NCBI GenBank assembly: GCA_012295275.1
Contig: CM022670.1
Location: forward strand, 25,486,755-25,550,754
DNA from: Chrysomallon squamiferum
Lineage: Eukaryota; Mollusca; Gastropoda; Neomphalida; Peltospiridae
Direction: 5' to 3'
Length of the DNA: 64,000 nucleotides
The position numbers were made by a program, and so were the translations under genes. Shown here in pieces: positions 46,732 to 61,002 of the stretch. The notes beneath the pieces were generated by a model. That model worked only from the letters and a program-made list of their open reading frames with translations, was not told the DNA's origin and ran no database searches. Within the stretch, counting starts at the first letter, position 1; every line of letters starts with the position of its first letter.

Positions 46732-48231
46732 AATGCTTGTTTTTGTTTTTGTTTTTGTTGTTATTGTTGTTGTTTTCCAATTTTCACACCACAAGGGTTC
46801 TATTTTAATATTTGAGAACACATGTAGTAGCGTGATGAATATTTTGTAACTGAGATCTCGATACAGTAAGATAGGTATTAATAATTAAATACCTATATTT
46901 CACAATAGTTACTATTAAAATAAAAATCCTTCTCTTCAGCTCCGATATACATATTCTAATCCGCAGTAATGATCCTTGCCTGTGTACGTAATTTATTCTT
47001 TACTGTCCCACATTTGGAGTAACATATGAAAAGGAAGGAAATGGTGTGTTATTTAATGACGCACTTAACATGTGTAATCAGCAATTCTATAATGTGATAT
47101 ATGAAGTAAACAACTATACTTATAATAATAAGAAAGATACTCTTTTTCAAAGGATTTTTTAAAATTATTTTATTTTATTTTTTCTACTTTTGTGGTGTAT
47201 ATTCATTCCCATAGATAGAAACATACCATGGCATTTGGTATACAAGTGTTGTGGAACACAGGGTGGAACGGGGTACAAAGTAACGCGAAATGTTAAGACA
47301 GTTATTACTGGTTTGTGAAAAATCTGATCCAGTTAATGAAAAGCATATTAAAGTTACTTTTATCTTATTTCCAGTAGCTATACAGTAACTAAAATAGTGT
47401 ATGTTATTGAATTTAATATTCTGTAATTTTTGTTTTCCTTCGTTTTCTTAGTGATTAAATAAACAGGTATAACATCATTTTATAATATTATTATTTATGG
47501 TAGTAATATTATCCTGTCGTATGTATATTTACGAGTTACTGCCGTTCTTAATTTTATATATATATAGAAAAGAGATGTAATAAATAATAATATGCAATAT
47601 GTAATACATTACATACGAATAGCTTTTTGCGTTATTATGACTAATATACTGAAGTCTACTGAAATAATTTAACTGTTATATTTCATTTGATATTTATATC
47701 ATTAAATCACGTATAAACCTTTATATTTGTTTTATTGTTTTGTTTTCTTTATATTTATTTTTAGCAGACAATGTTGAAACGTCTAATCGCTTCAAATCGA
47801 CATATAACTTAAAAGTTCAATGTTAAAAAAAAGTGTTCTTATATGTATTCTGAGTAAAAGGGGAAAATAAAGAGAGAACAATACTGAATTTAATTTATTT
47901 AAATTTATTTAGTGCGAATCTTTTATTTATTTATTTATTCTGAAGTTATTTATCACTTTATTTTTATGACCATGATATTCAGGACGTCCATGGAATGTAA
48001 AATGACACGTGTATTTCCACACACGATGTCTCTGATTAATCTATGAAATATGTGAATACACGGGAAGTTTAGAAACACACGTTCCTCACTCAAGTAACTT
48101 ATCCACTGTAGAATTTTATTGTAATTTTATTTAAAGATCTTTTCACCTTTCGGAAATCTCATTTTATAAATACAGCATATACACAAAGCACTGGAGATAC
48201 GTAACGATATCTGCGGATTGTACATTAAAAC
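46732..48231. other. Flank between transposon remnant and assembly gap
   Basis: No gene. 47130-47960 matches 31515-32290 in direct orientation. 47975-48231 repeats the unit-phase marker ('atattcaggacgtccatgg'), like 1990-2255. At about 47036-47080, 'aaggaaatggtgtgttattt' then 'aatgacgcacttaaca' resembles a short motif I remember from molluscan repeats. Confidence 0.55.
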
Positions 48232-48431
48232 NNNNNNNNNNNNNNNNNNNNNNNNNNNNNNNNNNNNNNNNNNNNNNNNNNNNNNNNNNNNNNNNNNNNN
48301 NNNNNNNNNNNNNNNNNNNNNNNNNNNNNNNNNNNNNNNNNNNNNNNNNNNNNNNNNNNNNNNNNNNNNNNNNNNNNNNNNNNNNNNNNNNNNNNNNNNN
48401 NNNNNNNNNNNNNNNNNNNNNNNNNNNNNNN
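48232..48431. other. Assembly gap, 200 N
   Basis: Exactly 200 unknown bases. An ORF drawn across it is meaningless. Left flank ends in the marker block, and right flank starts in sequence like 36205 or 51600, so the two sides are not neighbours in any complete unit. Confidence 0.99.
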
Positions 48432-49189
48432 AATATAATTGATTTTTCTCTTGTTCTTATTTAGTTTTATTATTATTATTATTATTATTTTTTTTTTGTA
48501 TTATTATTTATTATTTATTTATATATTTAGTTGTTTTTATTGATTGTTTAAAAAAAGTATCTTAAATCTTGTAATGAACACTGGCCACGACATCATCATC
48601 AGCAATGAGATAATAAATTGTTAAGCTATTCAATATTAATAAAATCTGAGAAAACAGATGCTATAACGACAATAAAGAAATCATATCATAAATGTTATAG
48701 AGATGAGAGACGTTTTCTTTTATCTTACATATATATATATGTAATGTTATTCTATAGAGAAAACAAATTAGTATGGAAAACATTTTTACTGTTATTGTAT
48801 TCTGTTTATGACATTTTAGAAAATATAGGACAAATACTCACAATTCATCTTTGAGAGAGAGATTTGTTTTTCAATTTTTTAAGCTCTAAAAGCAAATAAA
48901 GAAGTACTAAATGAAAAAGTCTTAATCTCTATCTTCCTTCTTAGAATGAAAAAAATGATTTGTCTGACATAGACTGTTTTTTTGTTTTTGTTAAATACCC
49001 TTTCTAGCTGTTTTCAGAGGATTGAAACAGAATAAGTGTAGACAGATTGCATTTTATTCAAATTTCGTTTAAAAAACACACACCACTATGAATATGAATA
49101 TATTTCTTACACTAAGAGTATTATTATCAAAAATATTATGTACAGTCTATTATGTATTCGTATAAAAACGAAAAGAAGATAATGTTCTA
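48432..49189. other. Rearranged 3' flank of GT31 copy 5
   Basis: 48432-48598 matches 36205-36352, then jumps at about 48600 to sequence like 5113-5420 (after the plus-strand gene). It also carries only five GA units at 48853-48862, where other units have long tracts, then matches 5520-5600 and 19600-19750. No plus-strand gene remnant is left. Confidence 0.5.
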
Positions 49190-50347
49190 TTAGTTTCCCA
49201 CTGTAGAAGTAACATTATGATACAACACTATTGGATTCACTTCATTTTTCATTTCAGGTCCAACTTGAGACACTGCTGCGAACCACATCTTTTCGACGGC
49301 TTCGATTTTTTTCCCAGCAAGCACAGCCAAATAAGAACAGTTTCTGGTTTTCGTGTAGCAGTCGAGACCAACATTTAACTTCATGACCGCGATTGGCAGA
49401 ATGCTCTCAAATGTCACATTACCCACCTTGTTTGGAAGCATTCCAAACAAGTAAAGATCATCTATCCAAAAGAACGGAGTTATGTAAGCAGCTTGATATA
49501 GCGGATATATTAGGTCACGCGATATAAGAACTAGGTAGCCCATGCAATAGTGAAATGGATATTTGACATAGCCACGAAATATTTTCTTGTCCACAACCCA
49601 TTTACTTTTCCTTCTGTGGATGGGGTTGGTTCCTTTCTTTCGAAGGGGACAAAACATGGAACGTTTTCTCGAAATTAATTTCGGATAAAACTTGTCCATT
49701 AGAATGAAAACGTTGAGAAATATGTCGTCGTCTACTTTCACAATCATTTCGGCTTCTTGACAAAATTCATGTGTCCATCTCAAAGCTAGAACTCCTTTGT
49801 GAGTCAGATTGTGATATGTGTCAAGGAAATTTCCCTGCACAATATCACCATACACAACACTTTCTTTTTCTATCAGCTTCTGAATGTTTTGGTTCTTTGG
49901 TATTCCAAAGAAAAACACTATCCTGAACTGAAATTTCGGAAATATATTTCTGTTGGCCCACGTTTCTCGAATTATTCTGCGATTTCTAACATTTGTCGTC
50001 GCACTGTGGACAATGATTAGAAACTTTAAGTTTGTCACATTTACACAGATACTGGGATTGTTTATTATGTAAGGTGATTCGAGAGTCAGTGCATACTGTG
50101 TTCGCTTTAAGATTTTTATGAAGCTAGAAGTTTTAATTTCATTTTCTTTTGCAGTGGCTACTCTTTTGACAGTATCATTTAACACTGTTACATATGGAAT
50201 ACTATTTACCTTCAAAAGGAGGTGTTTCAACATATATTTGCTGTTGAGAAATATATATCTATCTTTAGTATAAAGTGAAAAATAATTCATTATCAATAAT
50301 AGCAGTATGAAGGAGATAACGAAAGGAATTCCTTTGGTCTGTACCAT
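49190..50347 (-). CDS. GT31 beta-1,3-galactosyltransferase-like protein, array copy 5
   Basis: A complete 385-codon gene from the conserved ATG (MVQTKG). The frame stays open six bases further but begins with TTG, so 50347 is the better start. Signal anchor about 10-27, RRIIRETW 123-130, GDIVQGNFLDTYHNLTHK 167-184, DDD metal site 206-208, YPFHYCMGY 263-271, WIDDLYLFG 294-302, and sequons at N57, N104, N180, N310, N336 and N378. Its stem (KDRYIFLNSKYMLKH, NSIPYVTVLNDT) is closest to copy 4. The LRWTHEFCQ stretch and silent sites around it are shared with copy 1, and the GDIVQ region matches copy 2. No disabling change is seen, and the 5' UTR acceptor is intact. It probably acts in the Golgi; acceptor unknown. 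Confidence 0.9.
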   Translation of the reverse strand: MVQTKGIPFVISFILLLLIMNYFSLYTKDRYIFLNSKYMLKHLLLKVNSIPYVTVLNDTVKRVATAKENEIKTSSFIKILKRTQYALTLESPYIINNPSICVNVTNLKFLIIVHSATTNVRNRRIIRETWANRNIFPKFQFRIVFFFGIPKNQNIQKLIEKESVVYGDIVQGNFLDTYHNLTHKGVLALRWTHEFCQEAEMIVKVDDDIFLNVFILMDKFYPKLISRKRSMFCPLRKKGTNPIHRRKSKWVVDKKIFRGYVKYPFHYCMGYLVLISRDLIYPLYQAAYITPFFWIDDLYLFGMLPNKVGNVTFESILPIAVMKLNVGLDCYTKTRNCSYLAVLAGKKIEAVEKMWFAAVSQVGPEMKNEVNPIVLYHNVTSTVGN

Positions 50348-50435
50348 TTTCAATTCATTTATTTAACACAGAATGCAAGTTGTATTAATTTAATTTTTTC
50401 ATTAGTATTCTTTCTCCGGTTTACAGCAGTCGAAT

Positions 50436-50465
50436 CTGTAAATAAAAAGAAAAAGAAAGTAATTT
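50436..50465 (-). promoter_or_regulatory. 5' UTR splice acceptor, GT31 copy 5
   Basis: Minus-strand TTTCTTTTTCTTTTTATTTACAG, same position and sequence as in copy 4. Confidence 0.65.
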
Positions 50466-50607
50466 CTATAGAGTCTCTTGTATTACAATGCGCTCACTGT
50501 TTTTTTTATTACCATCATTTTCAGACACATATAGGTGTATAAATGTTGTTATTTTATGACTACAATTAATGTGAATATTAGAACAACAACAACAATAACA
50601 AGAATAA

Positions 50608-50638
<31 letters not shown>

Positions 50639-53600
50639 ATACATTTTTTGTCTCTAACGAAAATAACACCGACATATATAGGTTTATTGGAAAGAAACTC
50701 GACTCTACTTAGTGTTGTATTAGACACTGGTTATAGTCAACCAAAATATATCATAAACGATGACTCGTTCTTAAAAGCAGGACAAAGAATTAGTTTAATT
50801 CTATTATGGCACTGGCAGGCTTTCCACTCCTACACAAATAAGTTTTATAAACAAATGGAAGTGATTGTTTCTTGTTCACGTGCTAGAAAGGGGTTAAGGA
50901 TCTGGCTGTGATCTGTTTGTGATCAGTTACAAAACAAAATTAATGACATAGCGTTTGTGAACTTGTACAATTATAAAACTGTAACATGCTTTTTATTTTT
51001 TACTTTTCATTTATTTTTTCCTATAGACAAAATAAAGCGTCTACATTATAAAAAAGTATCTTTTACTATAAAGAAATGTTAACCTTGTATATAATAAAGT
51101 TCTGTATCTGTGTTAACATAAAAAGTATATATAAAAAGTATATATAATAACAGCATTTGTTATTTAGTCACAGTTATGTACTTAAATTATATGCTGAAAA
51201 AATCATTAGTGCACAAAATTCCATTTTTAAAGTATGATTAAACAGCAGAAATAAATTGTTCAATCATGTATTACTGCCTTAGAGCAAATGGAGTAAGCAG
51301 ACTTTTTCAAAGGATTTTGGCTTTTCATCCAGCTTAATTTGCATCGCAATATTACAATGAACAATATATCATATAAAGCTGAAGGTAATATTTTCTCTTG
51401 AAAATTATTTCTTTCAATTTTTACAACCTAGGATAGGACTGTTGATTCTTTTTTTACCCTTAAAGTTTAGGGAATATTTGTGGAGTGTTTATATATTTTA
51501 TATATTTTTATTTTTTGTAATGTCACTAAACTAGATTTTTTTTTTAATTATACTATAAAATTTTATTTTAAAAAGTCACTGGGGATCATCTTTTTATATA
51601 ATTAATTTTTCTCTTGTTTTTATTTTTTTTTATTATTATTATTTTGTTTTATTATTATTTATTATTTATTTATATATTTAGTTGTTTGTATTGATTGTTT
51701 ACAAAGAGTATCTTAAATCTTGTAATGTACACTGGCCACGACATCATCATGCAGATGGTTCCTCAGAGTCATCAGTATTTCAAATACTGAAGAAAATTTA
51801 AATAAAACTATTTATACAGGATATTTATATACGTATGTGAGTGCATGTGCGTGTTCCTCTGCTTGTCTGAGTGTGTTTTATAATGTTTAAACGTATTATT
51901 ATGGCTTTATAAAACTTTAAGGTTAAGAATTAAAAACATTTGTTTTTACATGATGGGAGGTGGCCAAGTTTCTCGTATGTTATTTATAGATTTTGTTTAC
52001 TTTGATCTGGATTATGACCGGAAAAATGATTGTATTCAAGCTGGCAAACCGCAAGAAGGGTTCTTGTTCCTAAAACACGTCACTATCATTTCTCACTAAC
52101 ACATAAATGCTTATATGTAGTGTATGTAATGTATATATTTCTATAAATTAAAGGTAAACGTAAATTCTTCGCATAGTGGAATTATTTTATAATAAAGTAT
52201 TGGTTTCAAATAGGTTTCAAATATCTCCGCATATTAAAAAAATAGCCTAGCAGTGAATCATCCGTCTACTTAGATTTTAAAAACTGTTTATACTGGTAAA
52301 GAAAAAAGAGTGTTAACGTAACAAACTGTATGCATTATATATTATAATCATGGCGTTCTCTTTGGTGTCGTGTTGTTGATGCACAACCACAGGACAAAAA
52401 AGTGAAAAATATATATACGTATATTTAAATTTAGAAAAAGAAAAGAACTTTTTCCCCATTTTGAATTATAGAGAGCTTGTAAGGAAGTTTCTAACCAGGC
52501 GATGTAACAATCGCCGATTTTTTAATTTTTTTTAATCATTTGCTTACGCAAGATATTGCACGTAATTTCAAACAAATGCAACATTCTATAAAACAAATCG
52601 AATTATTTCAAGTTTTGCGAAGTCTTTTATTATGAGAAGTGATTACTAATCGCATGAAAACTAAAATTATCTTGATTACTTTGTAATCAAATTTCTTTCA
52701 CGAGCAGTCTAAATTTCCTTACGTTTTTGTTAATTTTCGTCTTTCGCTCTCTCTAGTTTCTTTCAAACTAAAGATTAAGGAAACTCTGTTGTATAAAACT
52801 AGGCTTTTAAGATTTTGTTGTTTTCAGTATGATACAATCTCAGGCAACAAGTCGATGTATATATGTCAAGAATGCCCGTAAAGATTAACTTGTATATTAT
52901 GTACATTCTGTGATGTCGATTATTTTACTTATAAAATAAATAAATAAATAAACAAAGTAATTAAGTATAAAAATAATAATTATAATAAACGGTATCTGTA
53001 ACAATGAATAATAATTATAATAAAAGGGTATCTGTAACAGTGACACTATTCATAATAAAATATCATTAGTTATATAATTATGAAAAGAAAAAAGGTTTAT
53101 AAAATAAATCATTTTAGAACTCTATATTATCGTATTGTTTAAAATGAATATCTAAAATCTTGTAATGTACACTGGCCAGAACATATTCGTGCAGATGGTT
53201 CCTCAGAGTCATTACTATTTCAAATACTGAAGTAAATTTAAATAAAACTGTTTATTTACACAATATATATATATATGTATGTGAGTGTATGTGTGTGTGC
53301 ATGTGTGTTTCTGAGTGTGTGTGATAATATTTAAACGTATTATTATGGATTTATAAAACTTTAAGGTAGAGAATTAAAAACATTTGTTTTTACATGATGG
53401 CAGGTGGCCAAGTATCTCGTATGTTATTTAAAGATTTTGCTTACATTGATCTGGATTATGACCGGAATAATGATTGTATTCAAGCTGGCAAACCGCAAGA
53501 ATGATTCTTGTTCTTAAAACACGTCACTGTCATTTCTCACTAATACATAAATGCTCATTTGTAGGCCAAGCTACATATTCATAACGCAGTGGACTGTATT

Positions 53601-54118
53601 CTCACTCGTAGAGTTAATTGTATAATAATTAATGTTACTTGTTTGATGGTTAATATATCCTGACAGCTGACACAAAAGTGGAATATTCTGAATATTACAA
53701 CGGTCAGTATATCACAATAAAAATTCACACGAAAGCAAAATAGTAGAGTAAAGCCTTCAACACACGACACATACACAGGCTGAGGATCCCATATCCAAAA
53801 TCCAAACATCAGAAAAGCTCCGAAATCTGGGATAAAATAATCTATATTTTCTATGGATACATGTACTTTTTTGCCTATTTTGTATGTATAGAGTGTATAT
53901 GTCAGAAATGTAAATTATCGGAAACCTACGTAAAACACGTAAACACGTATGATATGTATGTATGTATGTATTTGCGAGGCTTTTCTGTATTTATACACAC
54001 GTGTGTATTTAAGCACTAACATGATAAGATCTTAGTCAAACTCCTCCTTTATTTTTTGCACAATAAATTTAATTACAGATTAATATTTTGTATGAAATAA
54101 CTACTGATAAACTAAAAT
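50466..54118. repeat. Upstream flank block, duplicate of 35.1-38.69 kb
   Basis: Collinear and very similar to 35100-38690, with small indels such as the doubled 'aaaaagtatatata' near 51118 and a lost stretch near 52405. Includes both copies of the 'cagatggttcctcagagtca' segment (51755 and 53195). No gene. Confidence 0.75.
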
Positions 54119-54124
54119 AGACGC

Positions 54125-54275
54125 ATGAACAAAGTGTTCGACCTTCAGGTTGAAGAAGGGTGCGAAAATCACACTGATATTTTATACAATGTGGATATTA
54201 ATTCACTACTTATTTGTCCTTTCATTCCGCTGAACGATGACGAGGTCATTGTGCCTTCGTTAGACCTAAACACTT
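54125..54275 (+). pseudogene. Exon-like ORF fragment, copy 3
   Basis: Same truncated form and same left junction as 38702. Differs by a few substitutions (CPFIPLNDDEVIVPSLDLN). Followed by (TTA)n at 54312-54366. Confidence 0.45.
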
Positions 54276-54310
54276 CGACTCTCACACTCTGTGCGCGTAT
54301 ATATGTATCA

Positions 54311-54311
<1 letters not shown>

Positions 54312-54365
<54 letters not shown>

Positions 54366-54366
54366 A
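54312..54366. repeat. (TTA)n microsatellite
   Basis: About 18 TTA units; counterpart of 38889-38940. Confidence 0.9.
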
Positions 54367-54845
54367 GGAAAATCAGTTATTCTAAAGATTACATCTTGAA
54401 TGGAATGACTTTCACGCGCGGGGCTGTGCTGCATTTATTTATTTACTTATTTTTTGAAATTATTTATTTATTTATTTATTTTAAAAATACATTTTTAAAA
54501 TAACTAGGATATTGAGGACGTCCATGGGAGTGTAAAATGACACGTGTATTTCCACACACGATGAATCTGATTAATCTATGAAATATGTGAATAAACGGGA
54601 AGTTTAGAAACACACATTTGTCACTCAAGTAACCTATCCACTGTAAAATTTTATTGTAATTTTATTTAAAGATCTTTTCACCTGTTCGGAAATCTCATTT
54701 TATAAATGCATCATATACATAAAGCACATCTCAGAAACCACATCCCATATACAAAAAAAATCCACTGCGCCTTTTTTGAATAATAAATTATTATTCTTGG
54801 GGAAAAAATAAATAATATTTAAAAAATAACACTAATAACCACAAC

Positions 54846-54881
54846 GATAACAGCAACAACAACAGCAGCAGCAGCAGCAGC

Positions 54882-54917
<36 letters not shown>

Positions 54918-54935
54918 AATAATAATAATAATATT
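54846..54935. repeat. (CAA)n/(CAG)n/(AAT)n tract
   Basis: Counterpart of 39415-39552, shorter, with a longer CAG core. Confidence 0.9.
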
Positions 54936-55036
54936 AATAATAAAACAACTTCCTAAATCACAGCAACACAACAATAATAATTATAGGATAATGAAATATT
55001 TATCTTTTTAGAAATCTAAAATAAAATTAATGTACA

Positions 55037-55433
55037 TTTTCGAAAGAAAGGTCCTAGTCCCATTGTAAGAGGAGTGAACAAATTTCGGGATTATGCGCAT
55101 TATCCTACCAACTACTGTAATGGCTACCTTGTATTGATAGCACGTGACATCATACGGCCATTGTATCGAACATCATAATTTACTCCCTTCTTCTGGGTTG
55201 ACGATATTTACCTGTACGGGTTACTTCCAGATAAAATACTCATGTTCACTATGAAGATATCTGTTCGAATATGATGTTAAATTTAAATCAAGGACTTAAA
55301 AGTTTCAAATTAAGAATACTTGGCAGTAAATGGTGGGGGAAAAGAAAGCGCGGTTGAGAACATTAGGTACGCTCTTCTATCACAGAACAGTCCTACAGAG
55401 GGAAAAGAAGTCAATCCCATAGAACTTTTATAA
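55037..55433 (+). pseudogene. Plus-strand GT31 fragment, copy 4
   Basis: Like the 39646 fragment but reaching the end of the gene: WVDDIYLYGLLPDK, a 'ttcgaatatgatgttaaat' segment, and a degenerate C-terminus (ALLSQNSPT, EVNP). It lacks the 18 bases around WHVEEN seen at 39690 and shares the TAA after the RTS codons. It retains 3' flank up to 55740 that the copies at 39.6 and 61.0 kb have lost, so it is the less derived form. Confidence 0.8.
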
Positions 55434-56827
<1,394 letters not shown>

Positions 56828-56998
56828 TCATATAAATACTGATTTTAACCACACATTTATATTAACAATTATTAAATGTCATATTTTCTCTGAAATATAA
56901 TAATAACAAAATGATTTAATTTTAATTTTTCAATTTAATTCTTTTTAATAATTAGAGTATTATTATCAAAAATATTATGTACAGTCTATTATGTACTC

Positions 56999-57028
56999 CT
57001 ATTTCTTTCCCACTGTGGAAGTAACATT
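56999..57028 (-). pseudogene. Deletion scar: last bases of a GT31 gene
   Basis: Same junction as at 41161: the terminal GT31 codons followed directly by 'tttcattataaacatatg'. Confidence 0.85.
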
Positions 57029-60000
57029 TTTCATTATAAACATATGTTTACCTTGTATATAACAACGTTCTGTATCTATGTTAACATAAAACGTATATAT
57101 TAATTGTTTGTGATATTATATTTGTTATTTAGTCACAGATATGTACTGAAATTATATGCTGAAAAAATTATTAGTGCACAAAATTCCATTTTTAAAGTAT
57201 GATTAAACAGCAGAAATAAATTGTTCAATCATGTATTACTGTCTTAGAGCAAATGGAGTAAGCAGACTTTTTCAAAGGATTTTGGCTTTTCATCCAGCTT
57301 AATTTGCATCGCAATATTACAATGAACAATATATCATATAAAGCTGAAGGTAATATTTTCTCTTGAAAATTATTTCTTTCAATTTTTACAACCTAGGATA
57401 GGACTGTTGATTTTTTTTTACCCTTAAAGTTTAGGGAATATTTGTGGAGTGTTTATATATTTTATATATTTTTTTTTTTTGTAATGTCACTAAACTAGAT
57501 TTTTTTTAAAAATCACTCTAATTTATATAATAAAATTTTTTTTTTTTTTTTAATTATACCATAAAATTTTATTTTAAAAAGTCACTGGGGATCATCTTTT
57601 TATATAATTAATTTTTCTCTTGTTTTTATTTTGTTTTATTATTATTATTTTTTTATTATTATTTATTATTTATTTATATATTTAGTTGTTTTTATTTATT
57701 GTTTAAAAAGAGTATCTTAAATCTTGTAATGTACACTGGCCACGACATCATCGTGCAGATGGTTCCTCAGAGTCATGAGTATTTCAAATACTGAAGTAAA
57801 TTTAAATAAAACTATTTATACAGGATATTTATATACGTATGTGAGTGCATGTGCGTGTTCCTCTGCTTGTCTGAGTGTGTTTTATAATATTTAAACGTAT
57901 TATTATGGCTTTATAAAACTTTAAGGTTAAAAATTAAAAACATTTGTTTTTACATGATGGCAGGTGGCCAAGTTTCTCGTATGTTATTTATAGATTTTGT
58001 TTACTTTGATCTGGATTATGATCGGAAAAATTATTGTATTCAAGCTGGCAAACCGCAAGAAGGGTTCTTGTTCCTAAAACTCGTAACTATCATTTCTCAC
58101 TAACACATAAATGCTTATATGTAGTGTACGTAATGTATATATTTCTATAAATTAAAGGTAAACGTAAATTCTTCGCATTGTGGAATTATTTTATAATAAA
58201 GTATTGGTTTGAAATCGGTTTAAATTTCTCCGCATATTAAAAAAAATAGCCTAGCAGTGAATCATCCGTCTACTTAGATTTTAAAAACTGTTTATATTGG
58301 TAAAGAAAAAAGAGTGTTAACGTAACAAACTGTATGCATTATATATTATAATCATGGCGTTCTCTTTGGTGTCGTGTTGTTGATGCACAACCACAGGACA
58401 CAAAAGTGAACGCCTACTTACGTATATAAATTTAGAAGAAAACGAAAAGGATCACTGAATTGTAGCGAGCTTGCAACGAAGTTTCTAACCAAGCGATGTA
58501 ACAATCACCGATTTTTTAATTTTTTTTAATCATTTGCTTACGCGAGATATTGCACGTAATTTCAAACAAATGCAACATTCTATAAAACAAATCGAATTAT
58601 TTCAAGTTTTGCGACGTCTTTTATTATGAGAAGTGATTACTAATCGCATGAAAACCAAAATTATCTTTCTTACTTTGTAATCAAATTTCTTTCACGAGCA
58701 AGTAAATTTCCTTACGTTTTTGTTAATTTTCGTCTTTCGCTCTCTCAAGTTTCTTTCAAACTAAAGATTAAGGAAAAACTGTTGTAGAAAACTAGGCTTT
58801 TAAGATGTTGTTGTTTTCAGTATGATACAATCTCAGGCAACAAGTCGATGTATATATGTCAAGAATGCCCGTAAAGATTAACTTGTATATTATGTACATT
58901 CTGTGATGTCGATTATTTTACTTATAAAATAAATAAATAAATAAACAAAGTAATTAAGTATAAAAATAATAATTATAATAAACGGTATCTGTAACAATGA
59001 ATAATAATTATAATAAAAGGGTATCTGTAACAGTGACACTATTCATAATAAAATATCATTAGTTATATAATTATGAAAAGAAAAAAGGTTTATAAAATAA
59101 ATCATTTTAGAACTCTATATTATCGTATTGTTTAAAATGAATATCTTAAATCTTGTAATGTACACTGGCCAGAACATCATCATGCAGATGGTTCCTCAGA
59201 GTCATCAGTATTTCAAATAATGAAGTAAATTTAAATAAAACTGTTTATTTACACAATATATTTATATATGTATGTGAGTGCATGTGCGTGTGCATGTGTG
59301 TTTCTGAGTGTGTGTGATAATATTTAAACGTATTATTATGGCTTTATAAAACTTTAAGGTAGAGAATTAAAAACATTTATTTTTACATGATGGCAGGTGG
59401 CCAAGTATCTCGTATGTTATTTAAAGATTTTGCTTACATTGATCTGGATTATGACCGGAATAATGATTGTATTCAAGCTGGCAAACCGCAAGAAGGATTC
59501 TTGTTCTTAAAACACGTCACTGTCATTTCTCACTAATACATAAATGCTCATTTGTAGGCCAAGCTACATCTTCATAACGCAGTGGACTGTATTCTCACTC
59601 GTAGAGTTAATTGTATAATAATTAATGTTACTTGTTTGATGGTTAATATATCCTGACAGCTGACACAAAAGTGGAATATTCTGAATATTACAACGGTCAG
59701 TATATCACAACAAAAATTCACACGAAAGCAAAATAGTAGAGTAAAGCCTTCAACACACGACACATACACAGGCTGAGGATCCCATATCCAAAATCCAAAC
59801 ATCAGAAAAGCTCCGAAATCCGGGATAAAATAATTTATATTTTCTATGGATACGTGCACTTTTTTCCCTATTTTGTATGTATAGAGTGTATATGTATGTA
59901 AGTACCTACGTAAACATGTATGTATGTATGTATGTATTTGCGAGGCTTTTCTGTATTTATACACACGTGTGTATTTAAGCACTAACATGATAAGATCTTA

Positions 60001-60085
60001 GTCAAACTCCTCCTTTATTTTTTGCACAATAAATTTAATTACAGATTAATATTTTGTATGAAATAACTACTGATAAACTAAAATA
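57029..60085. repeat. Third copy of the 35.8-38.69 kb block
   Basis: The sequence follows the 41200 type up to about 57140. It then switches to the 35800/51180 type ('ttatatgctgaaaaaatt', 'caatcatgtattactg'), which normally lies upstream of an intact GT31 gene. From there it is collinear with 35800-38690. This switch marks an unequal recombination joint. No gene. Confidence 0.7.
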
Positions 60086-60090
60086 GACGC

Positions 60091-60240
60091 ATGAACAAAG
60101 TGTTCGACCTTCAGGTTGGAGAAGGGTGCGAAAATCACACTGATATTTTATACAATGTGGATATTAATTCACTACTTATTTGTCCTTTCATTACGCTGAA
60201 CGATGACGAGGTCATTCTGCCTTCGTTAGACCTAAACGCT
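60091..60240 (+). pseudogene. Exon-like ORF fragment, copy 4
   Basis: Near-identical to 38702 (ENHTDILYNVDINS, LICPFITLNDDEVILPSLDLN) with the same left junction. Confidence 0.45.
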
Positions 60241-60275
60241 TCCACTCTCACACTCTGTGCGCGTATATATGTATA

Positions 60276-60276
<1 letters not shown>

Positions 60277-60323
<47 letters not shown>
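60277..60323. repeat. (TTA)n microsatellite
   Basis: About 15 TTA units; counterpart of 38889-38940. Confidence 0.9.
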
Positions 60324-60777
60324 AGGAAAATCAGTTATTCTAAAGATTACATCTTGAGTGGAATGACTTTCACGCGCGGGGCTGTGCTGCATTTATTTAT
60401 TTACTTATTTATTAAAATTATTTATTTCTTTATTTATTTTAAAAATACATTTTTAAAATAACTAGGATATTGAGGACGTCCATGGGAGAGTAAAATGACA
60501 CGTGTATTTCCACACACGATGAAATATGTGAATACACGGGAAGTTTAGAAACACACATTTGTCATTCAAGTAACCTATCCACTGTAAAATTTTATTGTAA
60601 TTTTATTTAAAGATCTTTTCACCTGTTCGGAAATCTCATTTTATAAATGCATCATATACATAAAGCACATCTCAGAAACCACATCCCATGTACAAAAAAA
60701 TCGACTGCGCCTTTTTTGAATAATAAATTATTATTCTTGGGGAAAAAATAAATAATATTTAAAAAATAACACTAATA

Positions 60778-60905
60778 ACAACAACGATAACAGGAACAAC
60801 AACAGTAGCAGCAACAACAACAACAACAACAACAACAACAGCAGCAGCAACAGCAACAACAACAACAACAACAACAACAATAACAATAATAATAATAATA
60901 ATAAT
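60778..60905. repeat. (CAA)n/(CAG)n/(AAT)n tract
   Basis: Counterpart of 39415-39552, with an additional CAG interruption in the middle. Confidence 0.9.
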
Positions 60906-61002
60906 AAAACAACTTCCTAAATCACAGCAACACAACAATAATAATTATAGGATAATGAAATATTTATCTGATTAGAAATCTAAAATAAAATTAAGGTAAA
61001 TT

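Noticed and set aside
48218-48442. 74-codon ORF of unknown residues
   Set aside because: It spans the 200-N assembly gap.
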